A DNA stretch of 64,000 nucleotides from Myotis daubentonii (Eukaryota; Chordata; Mammalia; Chiroptera; Vespertilionidae), in the NCBI RefSeq assembly GCF_963259705.1, contig NC_081849.1, forward strand, positions 63,598,410-63,662,409. The letters are read 5' to 3'. Below the pieces are notes generated by a model. The model was given only the letters and a program-made list of their open reading frames with translations, was not told where the DNA came from and made no database searches. Positions 23,815 to 34,106 of this stretch are shown here, one piece after another. Each line of letters starts with the position of its first letter. Within the stretch, counting starts at the first letter, position 1. The position numbers and the translations under genes are program-made.

Positions 23815-24228
23815 TCAACATGTAGGATTCCCCAGATAATAGACTATTATTTGCACATAAAAGGGAATGAAGTCCTTATACCTGCTACAAGAATGAACCT
23901 TGAAAACATTACGCTAAGGGAAGGAAGCCAGTCACAAAAGGCCACATATTCTATCATTCCACTGATCTGAAATGTCCAGATAGGCAAATCTATAGAGACA
24001 GAAAGTAGATTCATGGCCGCCTGGGGCTGGGGAGCCAGAAGAGTGAAGGGATAGAGGAGCCATAGCTAGAAGGCAAGAGGTTTCTTCCTGAGGTGATAAA
24101 AATGTTCTAAAATTTAGTGGAGGACAATTACCCCTACCTGTGAATATGCTGACAACCATTGAATTATACATTTTAAATGGATGCTAACTGTATGGTAAAC
24201 AAACTGTATCTCAACAAAGCTATTTTTT
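23815..24228 (+). mobile_element. L1M-type LINE 3' end (ORF2 end plus 3' UTR)
   Basis: Sense L1: 'aaagggaatgaagtccttat', 'gaatgaaccttgaaaacatt', 'ggaagccagtcacaaaaggc', 'ctatagagacagaaagtaga', 'cgcctggggctggggagcc' and 'aaccattgaattatacattt' in the expected order. The coding part is broken by many changes, so this is a dead, 5'-truncated copy. Confidence 0.85.
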
Positions 24229-24361
24229 TTAAAACGAAACTAGAAAGATGAAATGCCTAATCCACACACATCATAATCAGCCCACTGGAAAACACTTCCT
24301 GGAATATTATTTTCAGATTGTGCATTGGTCACGAAACCAACTTAGTACATTGCGTTGAGCA

Positions 24362-24536
24362 TCTATATATATAAAAGCCCAGCGAGGGAATGGCAGAACA
24401 ACCAGAACTAACATCAGTGGCTATGATGTGCACTGTGGCAGCCAACCAGTCTGATCCAGCCCCAAATTAGCCCCCACACTCCCATCGGGGCAGGCCGAAC
24501 CCACCCATGCATGAATTCATGCACCGGCCCTCTAGT
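24362..24536 (+). mobile_element. HeliBat-type non-autonomous Helitron
   Basis: Starts with TC followed by 'tatatatataaaagcccagc' and ends in CTAGT (24532-24536), the termini of bat HeliBat elements. Just upstream of the 3' end is a 16-bp perfect palindrome (24508-24523), followed by 'ccggccctctagt'; such a 3' hairpin is the known Helitron terminator. The element is placed exactly between A (24361) and T (24537) with no target duplication, as Helitrons do. At 175 bp it codes for nothing and must have been mobilised by a RepHel protein from elsewhere. HeliBats are known from vesper bats. Confidence 0.92.
24508..24523. repeat. 3' palindrome of the Helitron
   Basis: Perfect 16-bp palindrome, 'tgcatgaattcatgca', lying 8 bp upstream of the CTAGT terminus. 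It forms the hairpin expected to end rolling-circle transposition. It contains an EcoRI-type core. Confidence 0.9.
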
Positions 24537-24771
24537 TTTAAAATAATAAAATTAAAACAAAATGGAACATAACATCATCCCTTGTAAAGCTTGAATTTTC
24601 TCTTGGTGTTTTGTGCCCTGAGTCACGTTGTGCTCATTCAAAGACATGTGACCATGCTTTGTAAAGAGTCCGCAGGTAACCTGCTTTCTTCTTGGGTCTG
24701 AGCAGTCTATATCTCTGTCTCAGAGCCTTAGACAGTTCCAGGTTTGCCACTTCAGTCATCACTGTCTAGGG

Positions 24772-24984
24772 CAGGGGTGGGCAAACTTTTTGACTCGAGG
24801 GCCACAATGGGTTCTTAAACTGGACCGGAGGGCCGGAACAAAAGCATGGATGGAGTGTTTGTGTGAACTAATATAAATTCAAAGTAAACATCACTACATA
24901 AAAGGGTACGGTCTTTTTTTTTTTAGTTTTATTCATTTCAAACGGGCTGGATCTGACCCGGGGGCCGTAGTTTGCCCACGGCTG
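24772..24984. mobile_element. hAT MITE with both ends
   Basis: Starts 'caggggtgggcaaac' and ends 'gtttgcccacggctg', giving inverted termini with about 11 of 15 positions paired. The interior ('actcgagggccacaatggg', 'ggaccggagggccggaaca', 'tcatttcaaacgggctggat') is a bat hAT family. Flanking 8-mers 'gtctaggg' and 'tcctagga' share the central 'ctagg', in keeping with the nnnTAnnn target rule of Buster-type hATs. Non-autonomous, 213 bp. Confidence 0.85.
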
Positions 24985-25014
24985 TCCTAGGAAGTCCCTT
25001 GTTCCTAGTCATCT

Positions 25015-25115
25015 TTTTACTTACTGATTCAATAAATATCCTTTGACTGCCTGCCATGTGCCTGGCACAGGGACATACAATAGTGAAGAACACAGGCATG
25101 GCCTTATCAGATGTC
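25015..25115 (+). repeat. L2/MIR-type 3' end fragment
   Basis: 'attcaataaatatcctttga', 'gccatgtgcctggcacaggg' and 'acaatagtgaagaacacagg' match the widely shared 3' block of L2-type repeats. Confidence 0.65.
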
Positions 25116-26445
25116 AGAGTCCAGTCGTCAGAGAGAGAAACTGTCTCGAGTACTTTCTAGAAGTGACAATCAACGGCTGCGTGACCGTTGGCAAACTATC
25201 CCACCCCACCACACTCAAGTCTGTTGGCGCAGAAGCTGGGTGCTCTGGTCTGCTGAGAACTGTGGGATTTTAGAGCTGAAAGGCCCTTACAGAGCAGCTC
25301 CCCCATTTTAGTGATGAGGAAATGGGGACCCAGAGGGGACATCCTTTGCTCACTGACCCAGAACCAGCCAAACGCACACCTTCCAGCAAGCCCGTTTCCA
25401 CCTGTAATGAAGCTGACTATGGCCTCTGTGTTAAGAACTGAGAGGCCTTCAAAGAAGGTGCCTTCCATCCCGAACTTTTCAGAGAGATGGTTGTGCAAAA
25501 TGCTCAACCAAATGAAAAGAACCAAATGGAAAAAGCTAATGAGAAAAGAACCAAAGTCATCTGTGGATCTCACCGAAGGGTTTTCAACAACACAAAGGCC
25601 TGGGAATGAGAACAGCAGGGGCCCGGCTACCAGGAGCCTTCCCCTCAAGCCTCCTAATAAATGTCCCTTTTCCTTTTTTGAAGTTTAAGTGCTCACTAAG
25701 AAATGGCCTTCTGGGCGCCAGGATCCCCTCTGGAAACAATAGCCACGTTCCAGGGCCTGGGTCCTCAGCGTGTGTTTGGTGGGTGGGTTATTTGCTTGAT
25801 TGACTGGATGGATGAATGGGTGATTTTTCCCTCCTTCATGCTCTTAAAATCCCGGCCAGCAGGCTAGGAGCTCTTGGTCTAGCTTCCCCAATTCCCAGCC
25901 GTTTCCCTTAAAGTCTGTCCCATTAAACATGAAATCCACAGAACACACACCGTGCTACTTCTTCTCTCCCCTAATAAATCAGGTAAATTACCTCCTTTGT
26001 TTTTAGGACCATTTCAAGTTCACTTTTAAGATTCTTTGTTAAGGTTTTATTTATGTTGTGACTTAATAGAGATTTAATCCACTTTTCAGCACACAATCGT
26101 ATCACAATATCCCTGAATTGTTCGCTCGTATTATTAAAATTGAGGAGAAAGGTAGTTTTCCTCCGACTCGGCCCTGATCATTTCCAGACTGCGTATGTCT
26201 CCCTGGCATTGGAGCCCACCTGAGTTTATAAGGCCCATTAAAATAAATAACAGTTTGGTCTGCAAAGGATTGGCCTGTGTTAATATATGCATAAGGAGAT
26301 CAATGTTTATCTCCACTTTCTAGAAACATAAGAGTCTTCTACAAATATGTTTATACACAGCAGAAACCATGTGAATCTCCTGGTAAATGTTTGCCTTCAC
26401 ACTCCTGGGATATGTTGGACACCAGATGGCTTGGTCAAAACAAAA

Positions 26446-26446
<1 letters not shown>

Positions 26447-26486
<40 letters not shown>
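26447..26486. repeat. (CA)n microsatellite
   Basis: Twenty CA units, uninterrupted. Confidence 0.95.
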
Positions 26487-26487
<1 letters not shown>

Positions 26488-27383
26488 GTTTGCACCCTGT
26501 GCCTCCCCATTTTCTTTCGGATATTTTTTTCTCCTTTCATGCCTGAGAAAGAATGTAGAAATACTTAGAATAATGACCAGTGTGTTCTCTGTTTACTGCT
26601 GCTTTGCCTCACTAGAGATTAACTCATAAAACTTTACTCCAAATTAAACAAACTCAGGCACTCCTTGCAGCCAGTCGAAAGCCGCTCCTTAGACCGAAGG
26701 AAATCTTGACTTCAACCCTGAGAGGTTAAATGGCCCCCTCTATGGGAACATAACAGGGTCTCTCTTTTCCTTGGCTCTGCCTGTCCGGGAGGTGCCAAAA
26801 TTCTCGTCTGGACCCTGGCATCCATGGCACTTCATCTGGAATTAGAATGGAAGCTACAGGAATCGCAGAAAAACTGTATTTTAAAACACTAACATCTCTC
26901 CTGCTGTTTTAAAAATAATTATCTGATTGATACAATTACAGTTATTTAGAGAATCAGACAATGAAGGATTTTACCAACAGGCGGGCAAGAAAGCACCGTT
27001 GACTGTGGCAGAAAACTTCCAAAGGAAACCATGTCTAAAACCCGTCTAGGCGCTCTCTCGCCATCCTTATTCAGCCACCACTTCTCTGGGGATCATTAGA
27101 TATTGTCTTTGAAGAATCCACATGAGAGGCAGCGCATAAAATAAAACCATCCAGGTCTATGCCTCCGCATGGTAACTTCTCAGTGGATATGAATTCCGTT
27201 GGGATCCCAGACTTGAGACTGTCATCTAAAGAGGCACGTACGAGACCTTGAGAAAGAAAACAGAGAGGCCCAAGGTCATGTCGTGCTGGCCCTGACCTCA
27301 GCAGCCTGTTTGTCTTCCTCTCCACAGCACTTGGGTTTCACAGTCTCCAGCCCCCCAGACAACATTTTTACCTGGAAGACGCC

Positions 27384-27400
27384 GGGGGGGGGGGGGGGGG
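27384..27400. repeat. Poly-G tract
   Basis: Seventeen G in a row on the plus strand, between 'gacgcc' and 'cgtg'. Confidence 0.9.
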
Positions 27401-28794
27401 CGTGTAAATGGAGAGGGGTATTTACAAAGATCATTTGATGCAAGTCCCTGCTTCCTACTCCTCGAGGGTCTGCTTATTTTCAAGCATGCCCGCCTGGAGC
27501 CATGGTGTGTTTTTGTGTGGTCCGGTTCCCGTTTTATGGGTTGTTGCTGTACTCTGGAATCCCTGGAATACTTCAATTACAAAAATTACCATGCGCTGGG
27601 TCCTTTCGGGCTGACAACACTGCTTTCCTTTCTGCCTAAGCTGGGTTGTGTTTGTTTACGTAGGAAATGTACTCTTTCTGAACATTCAGACTGTTTCAAC
27701 ATCCACTTAGATAGCCCCATTAAATTAGGAGGTTAAGAAAATTAAGAAGGGAGGCAGGAGGAGGACAAAGAAAATACCTCTTGAGATTCTAACTAAGAAT
27801 CTGGTTCAGGACAAACTTAGGGATTCAGACGCTGTTTTTCTTTTCGGCGTCCAGACAAAGCTCTGCTTGTCCCCGGCAGGCACAAGCACTACCCCAATTC
27901 AGACCCGCGGTCACGTTGTGCAAAGTGATTTTCCTGTTTAAACTCTCTGCTTTCTTAAATGTTATCTTTTCAAAGGAGCATTAGATAACCCTATGTCCCC
28001 AGACTATATCCTATTTGTTTGAATAGGAAATGCTAATATTTTTCTACATGTTTGGTATGGGTGTCGGTGATAACTCGGTGTGGTGGTTAAGACAGGTCCC
28101 CTTTAAGCTCTGGGAATCTCATTGGCTGGCTCCCAGGAGCCAGAAGGTTCATGGTAATTTTGAATAATGACCTCCATAGCTATGTGCGTTAGCTGTGTTA
28201 TTTAGCAAGTGCGAAAGAAGTTAGATTTACCTTTTCTATATGTAATCCATGTCGTTTTAAATGTTTCCTTTCATGAGGGGTTTTTCTTCTTCATTTCTCT
28301 CCTTTACCTCCACTCCCGTATTCTCACACGCCTTCCATCCGGCCCACTGCCAAACCAAGTTTCCAAACTCCCCTCAGCCTCTATGTAAAGACCCTTGTTT
28401 CATCCATCATTAACCCTAATGATCTCTGCCTGGTTCATCTGTCTCTACATTCTCATTGGTCTAAGAAGGCAATGCCTGTCACATCATAGCCCAGACCTTC
28501 CCTAGTTGTGTTCAGGACCCTGTATCCAACAGGGAAGGAAGCAGGAACAGCAGCAGAAACATTTCTAAAACAATCGATTTCCATGCAACAAGCTCCCTAC
28601 GGGGACACACCTTTGTCCTCCACAGCCAGCGTTGGCCCATCCAAAATGTTTAAGCGTGAAGCTTGTCATTAGGAGCCCACACTCCATTTTTCAGTACCTT
28701 GTCATCAAACACACTGGGAAGGCACCCAACGCCATCTTGCTTCCCTCTATGAAAAACTACTTTTAGAAAATCTAGAATTGGGCATTTACATCTT

Positions 28795-29415
28795 TTATTT
28801 TATTTTATATTTCAATTACAGTTGACATTCAATATTATTTTGTCTTCGTTTCAGGTGTACAGCATAGTGGCTAGATAATCATACACTTTACAAAGTGTTC
28901 CCCCTGACATTTCCGGTACCCACCTGGCACCACACATAGTCATTACAACATTATTGACTGTATTCCCTATGCTGGACTTTACCTCCTGGTGACTATTTTG
29001 TAACTACCAATTTGTACTTAATCCCTTCACCTTTCTTCCCAGCGCCCCAACCCCCTGCCCCCAGGCAACCATCAGTCTGTTGTCTGTTATCTATGAGTTT
29101 ATTCCAGTTTTGTTTGTTCATTAGTTTTGTTCTTTAGATTCTACATATAAGTGAAACCCTCTAGGTCCATCCATACTGTCACACATGGTAAGATTTCATT
29201 CTTTTTTACAGCCAAGTAGTGTAAAGTATGACAGCTTTTTTATCCACTCATCTACTGATGGGCACTTGGGCTGCTCCCAAACCTTGGTTATTGTAAATAA
29301 TGCACATATTCTTTCAAAATAGGGTTTCTTCAGATATATTCCCAGAAGTGGAATCATTGGGAAATAAGGCAGTTCAATTTTTAACTTTTTGAACTTCCAT
29401 ACTATTTAGCATGTA
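28795..29415 (-). mobile_element. L1 3' end, reverse orientation
   Basis: Antisense L1 with 'caattacagttgacattcaa', 'gtttcaggtgtacagcatag', 'ttattgactgtattccctat', 'tccatccatactgtcacaca', 'gatttcattcttttttacag' and 'ggttattgtaaataatgcac'. It spans the 3' UTR and the end of ORF2. Longer than the related copy at 6765-7085 and also inactive. Confidence 0.88.
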
Positions 29416-29925
29416 AACTTAAGTTGGTATGTTCCCTCTCCCAGGGGAACTCAGATTCCAGCCCCACATCTAACTGAAGAAGGAAGATCTGTCCCCTCTC
29501 ACTCACATTTCACCCACCAGTGCTCAGGTGGCAGAGGTCATGCTTAAGGCAACAAGACACATTCATTGTCACCAAATGCACCACAAGAGTGGCTTGCTTA
29601 AACCCAACGCGTTAAAGCTGAGAAGCTTTGGTGCTAAATGAGAACATTCCTTTCCTGCCCCTCTACTTGAAACCAGTAGCATTAGCAAATACCCGCACAC
29701 ACGAGTGAGTAGCATGCTTGCTCCCTATTAACAAAGGACAAAAACACAATGAGCAGACGCAGGCTAGGCTAACGGTACACTCAGGAAGCCCAGGCCTCAG
29801 GCCCTTCCCTGCACAGGCCCTTCCAGGACCCAAGGAGAGGGCCTAGCAGTTTTGTATTCATGATTTTACATTCTTTTTAACGAGGCTCACAAACTATATA
29901 ACCTTTAGGCCCCACCAAACCTAGA
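29416..29925. other. Intergenic DNA, no gene recognised
   Basis: Nothing recognised between the L1 and the LTR that follows. Confidence 0.35.
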
Positions 29926-30298
29926 TCCACCCTTTCATGGATTGAATTGTATTCCCACAAAATTCATGTCTTGAAGCCCTGATCCCCAGTGGGACTGGAC
30001 TTGGAAATAGAGCCTTTAAAGAAGTCATTAAGGTTAAATGAGTCCTAAAGCTGGGCCCTAAGCCTACATGACTAGTGTCCTTACAGAGGAGGGATGCACT
30101 CACACAGGGGAAAGGCCACATAAGGACACAAGCAAGAAGGCTGCCACCTGCAAGTTCAGGCGAGATGTCTCAGGAACATGCCCACAACTTGATCTTGGAC
30201 TTCTAGCTATTAGAACTCTAAGAAAATGAAGTTTGGTCGTTGAAGCCACCCAGTCTGCAGTATTCTGGTGTGGGAGCCCTGGAAGACTAATAAACACC
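29926..30298 (+). mobile_element. ERVL-MaLR LTR (MLT1/MST-like)
   Basis: Block order fits a MaLR LTR: 'atggattgaattgtattccc', 'aaaattcatgtcttgaagcc', 'cctttaaagaagtcattaag', 'gaaaggccacataaggacac', 'tgatcttggacttctagcta', 'gttgaagccacccagtctgc' and a 'gactaataaaca' end. Length about 370 bp. No internal region is attached, so it is a solo LTR; it codes for no protein. Confidence 0.8.
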
Positions 30299-30439
30299 CC
30301 CTAGAAATTAGGAACCATTCTTTAACCTTTTACTAGCAAATTTTGTTACTGATAGCATTCAGTGCTAACGGAAGTGTAGTAAAGCAGGTAATCATATACA
30401 TAATCATAATACTGCTGACAGCACATAATTCATAAAAAT

Positions 30440-30550
30440 GCTCATTCTCATTGCCCTGGTTAATCCCTCTTCTGGGAATCTAGCATAACCAAATAACCCA
30501 AAATATTTTTAACTACACACAAAGAAGCTCACTAAAGCATTATTTACAAT
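30440..30550 (+). mobile_element. Old L1 ORF2-region fragment
   Basis: 'taatccctcttctgggaatc' and 'actaaagcattatttacaat' resemble the end of an old L1 ORF2. Short and diverged. Confidence 0.45.
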
Positions 30551-30699
30551 TCTTGCCTGTAACTAGAAGCTCCCCTTTCCCATGAGTCACAAGTTGTGTG
30601 GCCCTTGGATTTCTGGGAGAATCTACCAGACTTGTGCAGATTCCCAAATTGAACCATATATCTTCATATGAAATTGTGTTCGTTTATTTGCAAAGAGTA

Positions 30700-31148
30700 A
30701 TTTTTTCCACTCCAACATGCATACCCCCTTGCCATGTGATATTGCTTCTCTACCCATCAAGAGGTAACATTTATTTATCTACCATTTAATCTGAGTTTGG
30801 TCGCTTGGCTGGCCTATGGAACATTAGCAAATATGATACAAGCTTATGATTGAGAAATGCTGCATGTGGATTTTGCTTTCTCTTTCTAGACTTGAAACCA
30901 TGAGATCCCACCATGAACTCAATCTCGCCTGCTAGAGAGGCCATGCGTTGAAAAACCAAGATAGTCTGGTCAACAGCCTGCCAACCCCCAATATGTGATT
31001 GAATCGATCCTGGGCCACCCACCCCAGCCCAGAATTCTCCCAGCCTTCTCAGCCAACCATAGAACCATGAGCTAAATAACAAGTGTTGGTTGTTTGAAGC
31101 CTGTAAATTTTGGGTGGTTTGTTAGGCAGCAAAAACTAATATAATTTC
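30700..31148 (+). mobile_element. MaLR-like LTR remnant
   Basis: The right end reads 'aaccatgagctaaataacaa', 'ttgtttgaagcctgtaaatt', 'ttgggtggtttgttaggcag' and 'caaaaactaatataat', close to the 3' end of another MaLR-type LTR. The start is unclear. Overlapping minus-strand open frame (98 codons) is a shadow. Confidence 0.55.
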
Positions 31149-31439
31149 CCCCATGAAATGCATATGGGGTAAATAGAGAATAGACAAACTAAGTTAATAT
31201 CCCAATATTGGGAAATTAGTTTATGGACTGGCTGACAAGTTCCTGGACTCCAATATTATGAGTCCAATTCTTTCCAATGCTTCAATAAAATTATGAATTA
31301 TCATATACTCTGGGCCTTTGGAATTTCTTGAGAATAGCTGAAATCTTGAATGATAAACCTACAAATGTCCCTGGTCTAGTTTACTCTAAAACTGGAAATG
31401 AGGTAAATGCTTTACATTATATCCTTTCCCTCAATTAAG

Positions 31440-31690
31440 CCACTTAAAATTATGGCTATGAAGACAATACAGAAACATAGGAAATAATTATTGCAATATT
31501 AAATGAAAAGAATAAGATACAAATGTGTGCTTAGGTTATGATGACAAATATTTAAAAGAAAAATAGATAACTGGTTATGCTGAAGGAAAAGACTATAAAA
31601 AATTAGGCCTAAATACATTAGGAGCTGCTTTAGGGTATGGGATTATGAGTAAATTTCTTTCTTTTCTATAATTATATTACCTTTATAAAT
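31440..31690 (+). mobile_element. Old L1-like 3' fragment
   Basis: AT-rich sequence with 'aattattgcaatattaaatg' and 'tatgggattatgagtaaatt', in the style of old L1M 3' ends. Low certainty. Confidence 0.4.
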
Positions 31691-31903
31691 TTAAATTTTA
31701 ATATATAATCATTTTTTCAATTGACCCCTCTGTTTGCTTTATCATGTGTAACCTTGGTAGCATATAAATGCTTTCTGCTAGTTTAAAATCATAATATCCC
31801 AGAAGGTGAAAATAACTATCATTTTCTGATTTATTTGTATGTTATTAATATTGCTGTAGAGCAGTGGTTCTCAACCTTCTGGCCCTTTAAATACAGTTCC
31901 TCG

Positions 31904-32604
31904 AGAGAACCAAGATGGCGGCATAGGTTAACGCAGGAGTTTGCTGCTTTGAACAACTACTTCAAAAGTGAAACTAAAACACGGAACGGACATCACCCAG
32001 AACCACAGGAACGCTGGCTGAGTGGAAGTCCTACAACTAGGAGGAAAGAGAAACGCATACAGACACTCAGAGGAGGCGCAGTGCTGAAGTCAAATTCTGA
32101 GGTGCGGAGAGCGCGGAGCGGGCTGGCGGCGGAGGGCGCGGTTGTTTTTTTCAATCGGGAGGGAGTCGCAGACTCTGAGCTCCAGATACAGGCGAGTCTT
32201 TAGGGACCCAGGCTCAAACGGGAGAAGCGGACTGTCTGGCTTCGGTCAGAGCGAGTGCAGCTTTCTCTCCGAGCCTTGCAGCGGGTGCTGGGACTCAGAG
32301 AGGCAGAGCCCCTGGGGACAGGACTGAGAGCCGCCATAACTGCTCTCTCCGGCCCACCCTGTTGATCCTGTGCGACCCGCCCTGCCCAAGCCCTGCACAG
32401 AGGCATTTGCCAGATAGCCTCAGGCAAAGGCTAGATTAGCACCTCCCTAGAGGACAGAAGTTCTCTCACTGCTGACACAGCTGATTCTCATAGCCACTTG
32501 GCCTGGAGGTCAAACCCTCCCTGGAATTAGCTACAACAATCAAGATTTATCTATAAGACTGCGAACAAAGACCACTAGGGGGTGCACCAAAGAAGCATAA
32601 CAAA
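31904..32604 (+). promoter_or_regulatory. HAL1 5' UTR with internal promoter region
   Basis: GC-richer than its flanks and rich in CpG around 32095-32240. The opening 'aagatggcgg' matches the YY1 site (core CCAT/ATGG) found at the very start of L1 5' UTRs, where it sets the transcription start. Function is inferred from L1. Confidence 0.65.
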
Positions 32605-33453
32605 ATGCGGAGACAAAGAAACAGGACAAAATTGTCAATGGAAGAAATAGAGTTCAGAACCACACTTTTAAGGTCTCTCAAGAACTGTTTAGAAGCTGCT
32701 GATAGACTTAATGAGATCTACACGAAAACTAATAAGACCCTCGATCTTATATTGGGGAACCAACTAGAAATTAAGCACACACGGTCTGAAATAACGAATA
32801 TTAAACAGACGCCCGACAGCAGACCAGAGGAGCGCAAGAATCAAGTCAATGATTTGAATTGCGAGGAAGCAAAAAACATCCAACGGGAAAAGCAAAATGA
32901 AAAAAGAATCCAAAAATGCGAGGATAGTGTAAGGAGCCTCTGGGACAGCTTCAAGCGTACCAACATCAGAATTATAGGGGTGCCAGAAGATGAGAGAGAG
33001 CAAGATATTGAAAACCTATTTGAAGAAATAATGACAGAAAACTTCCCCCACCTGGTGAAAGAAATGGACTTACAGATCCAAGAAGCGCGGAGAACCCCAA
33101 ACAAAAGGAATCCAAAGAGGACCACACCAAGACACATCATAATTAAAATGCCAAGAGCAAAAGATAAAGAGAGAATCTTAAAAACAGCAAGAGAAAGAAA
33201 CTCAGTTACCTACAAGGGAATACCCATACGACTGTCAGCTGATTTCTCAACAGAAACTTTGCAGGCCAGAAGGGAGTGGCAAGAAATATTCAAAGTGATG
33301 AATACCAAGAAACTACAACCAAAATTACTTTATCCAGCAAAGCTATCATTCAGAATTGAAGGTCAGATAAAGAGCTTCACAGATAAGGAAAAGCTAAAGG
33401 AGTTCATCACCACCAAACCAGGATTATATGAAATGCTGAAAGGTATCCTTTAA
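32605..33453 (+). CDS. HAL1 ORF1 protein (L1 ORF1p-like RNA-binding protein)
   Basis: 282 codons, uninterrupted, starting at an ATG in good context (acaaaATGc) shortly after the 5' UTR. Known L1 ORF1p binds its own RNA as a trimer and acts as a nucleic acid chaperone in the cytoplasmic RNP. Here residues about 15-110 are charged, heptad-like and Glu/Lys-rich (coiled coil); about 118-200 form the RRM, with strand motifs 'NIRIIGVPE' (120-128) and 'PRHIIIKM' (175-182); about 205-280 form the C-terminal domain with 'ARREWQEIFKVM' (221-232) and 'LLYPAKLSFRI' (241-251). It is shorter than human ORF1p (338 residues), mainly in the coiled coil. No ORF2 follows. Whether it is expressed is unknown. Confidence 0.9.
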   Translation: MRRQRNRTKLSMEEIEFRTTLLRSLKNCLEAADRLNEIYTKTNKTLDLILGNQLEIKHTRSEITNIKQTPDSRPEERKNQVNDLNCEEAKNIQREKQNEKRIQKCEDSVRSLWDSFKRTNIRIIGVPEDEREQDIENLFEEIMTENFPHLVKEMDLQIQEARRTPNKRNPKRTTPRHIIIKMPRAKDKERILKTARERNSVTYKGIPIRLSADFSTETLQARREWQEIFKVMNTKKLQPKLLYPAKLSFRIEGQIKSFTDKEKLKEFITTKPGLYEMLKGIL

Positions 33454-33889
33454 GAAGAGGAAGAGGAAGAAAAAGGTAAAGATACAAATTATGAACAACA
33501 AATATGCATCTATCAACAAGTGAATCTAAGAATCAAGTGAATAAATAATCTGATGAACAGAATGAACTGTTGATTATAATAGAATCAGGGACATAGAAAG
33601 GGAATGGACTGACTATTCTTGGGGGGGAAAGGGGTGTGGGAGATGTGGGAAGAGACTGGACAAAAATCGTGCACCTATGGATGAGGACGGTGGGTGGGGA
33701 GTGAGGGTGGAGGGTGGGGCGGGAACTGGGAGGAGGGGAGTTATGGGGGGGAAAAAAAAAGGAACAAATGTAATAATCTGAACAATAAAGATTTAATTTA
33801 AAAAAAAAGACATGGAAACAAAAAAATAATAATAATAAATAAATAAATACAGTTCCTCGTGTTGTGACCCAACCATAAAATTATTTTCG

Positions 33890-34106
33890 TGCCGAAACCG
33901 GTTTGGCTCAGTGGTTAGAGCGTCGGCTTGCGGACTGAAAGGTCCCAGGTTCGATTCCGGTCAAGGGCATGTACCTGGGTTGCGGGCACATCCCCAGTAG
34001 GAGATGTGCAGGAGGCAGCTGATTGATGTTTCTCTCTCATCGATGTTTCTAACTCTCTATCTCTCTCCCTTCCTCTCTGTAAAAAATCAATAAAATATAT
34101 TTTAAA
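33890..34106 (+). mobile_element. Ves-type SINE (plus) inside SPIN
   Basis: Canonical Ves head ('ccggtttggctcagtggtta', 'gagcgtcggcttgcggactg', B box 'ggttcgattcc' near 33949), 'tctctctcatcgatgtttct' centre and 'aaaaaatcaataaaatatat' tail. Flanked by an 'aaaattattttc' duplication (33877-33888 and 34107-34118), which is SPIN sequence. Confidence 0.94.

Larger units (their letters stand above)
25116..28794. other. Intergenic DNA; several unique-looking blocks
   Basis: No exon is recognised. It holds a CA microsatellite (26447-26486) and a 17-G run (27384-27400). 25.27-25.37 kb resembles an old MIR-like piece. Unique AT-rich blocks at 26.0-26.35 kb and balanced blocks at 26.65-27.3 kb are candidates for conserved regulatory DNA. 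Open frames around 25.2-25.7 kb occur on both strands (125 and 150 codons) and look like chance. Confidence 0.35.
31904..33844 (+). mobile_element. HAL1 (half-LINE): L1 5' UTR, ORF1 and 3' UTR, no ORF2
   Basis: Inserted into the SPIN element with a perfect 15-bp target duplication ('aaatacagttcctcg' at 31889-31903 and 33845-33859). It begins at an L1-like 5' end ('agagaaccaagatggcggca'), has about 700 bp of GC-rich 5' UTR, an intact ORF1 (32605-33453), then runs straight into a G-rich 3' UTR (33620-33755), an AATAAA signal near 33783 and an A-rich tail. ORF2 (endonuclease and reverse transcriptase, about 3.8 kb in L1) is absent. This is the layout of HAL1 elements, which are L1 derivatives with ORF1 only. 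It would need L1 ORF2p in trans. The perfect duplication and open frame suggest a fairly recent insertion. Confidence 0.9.

Noticed and set aside
33890..34106. tRNA gene-like A and B boxes
   Set aside because: They belong to the tRNA-derived head of a Ves SINE with a long non-tRNA body, poly-A tail and target duplication.
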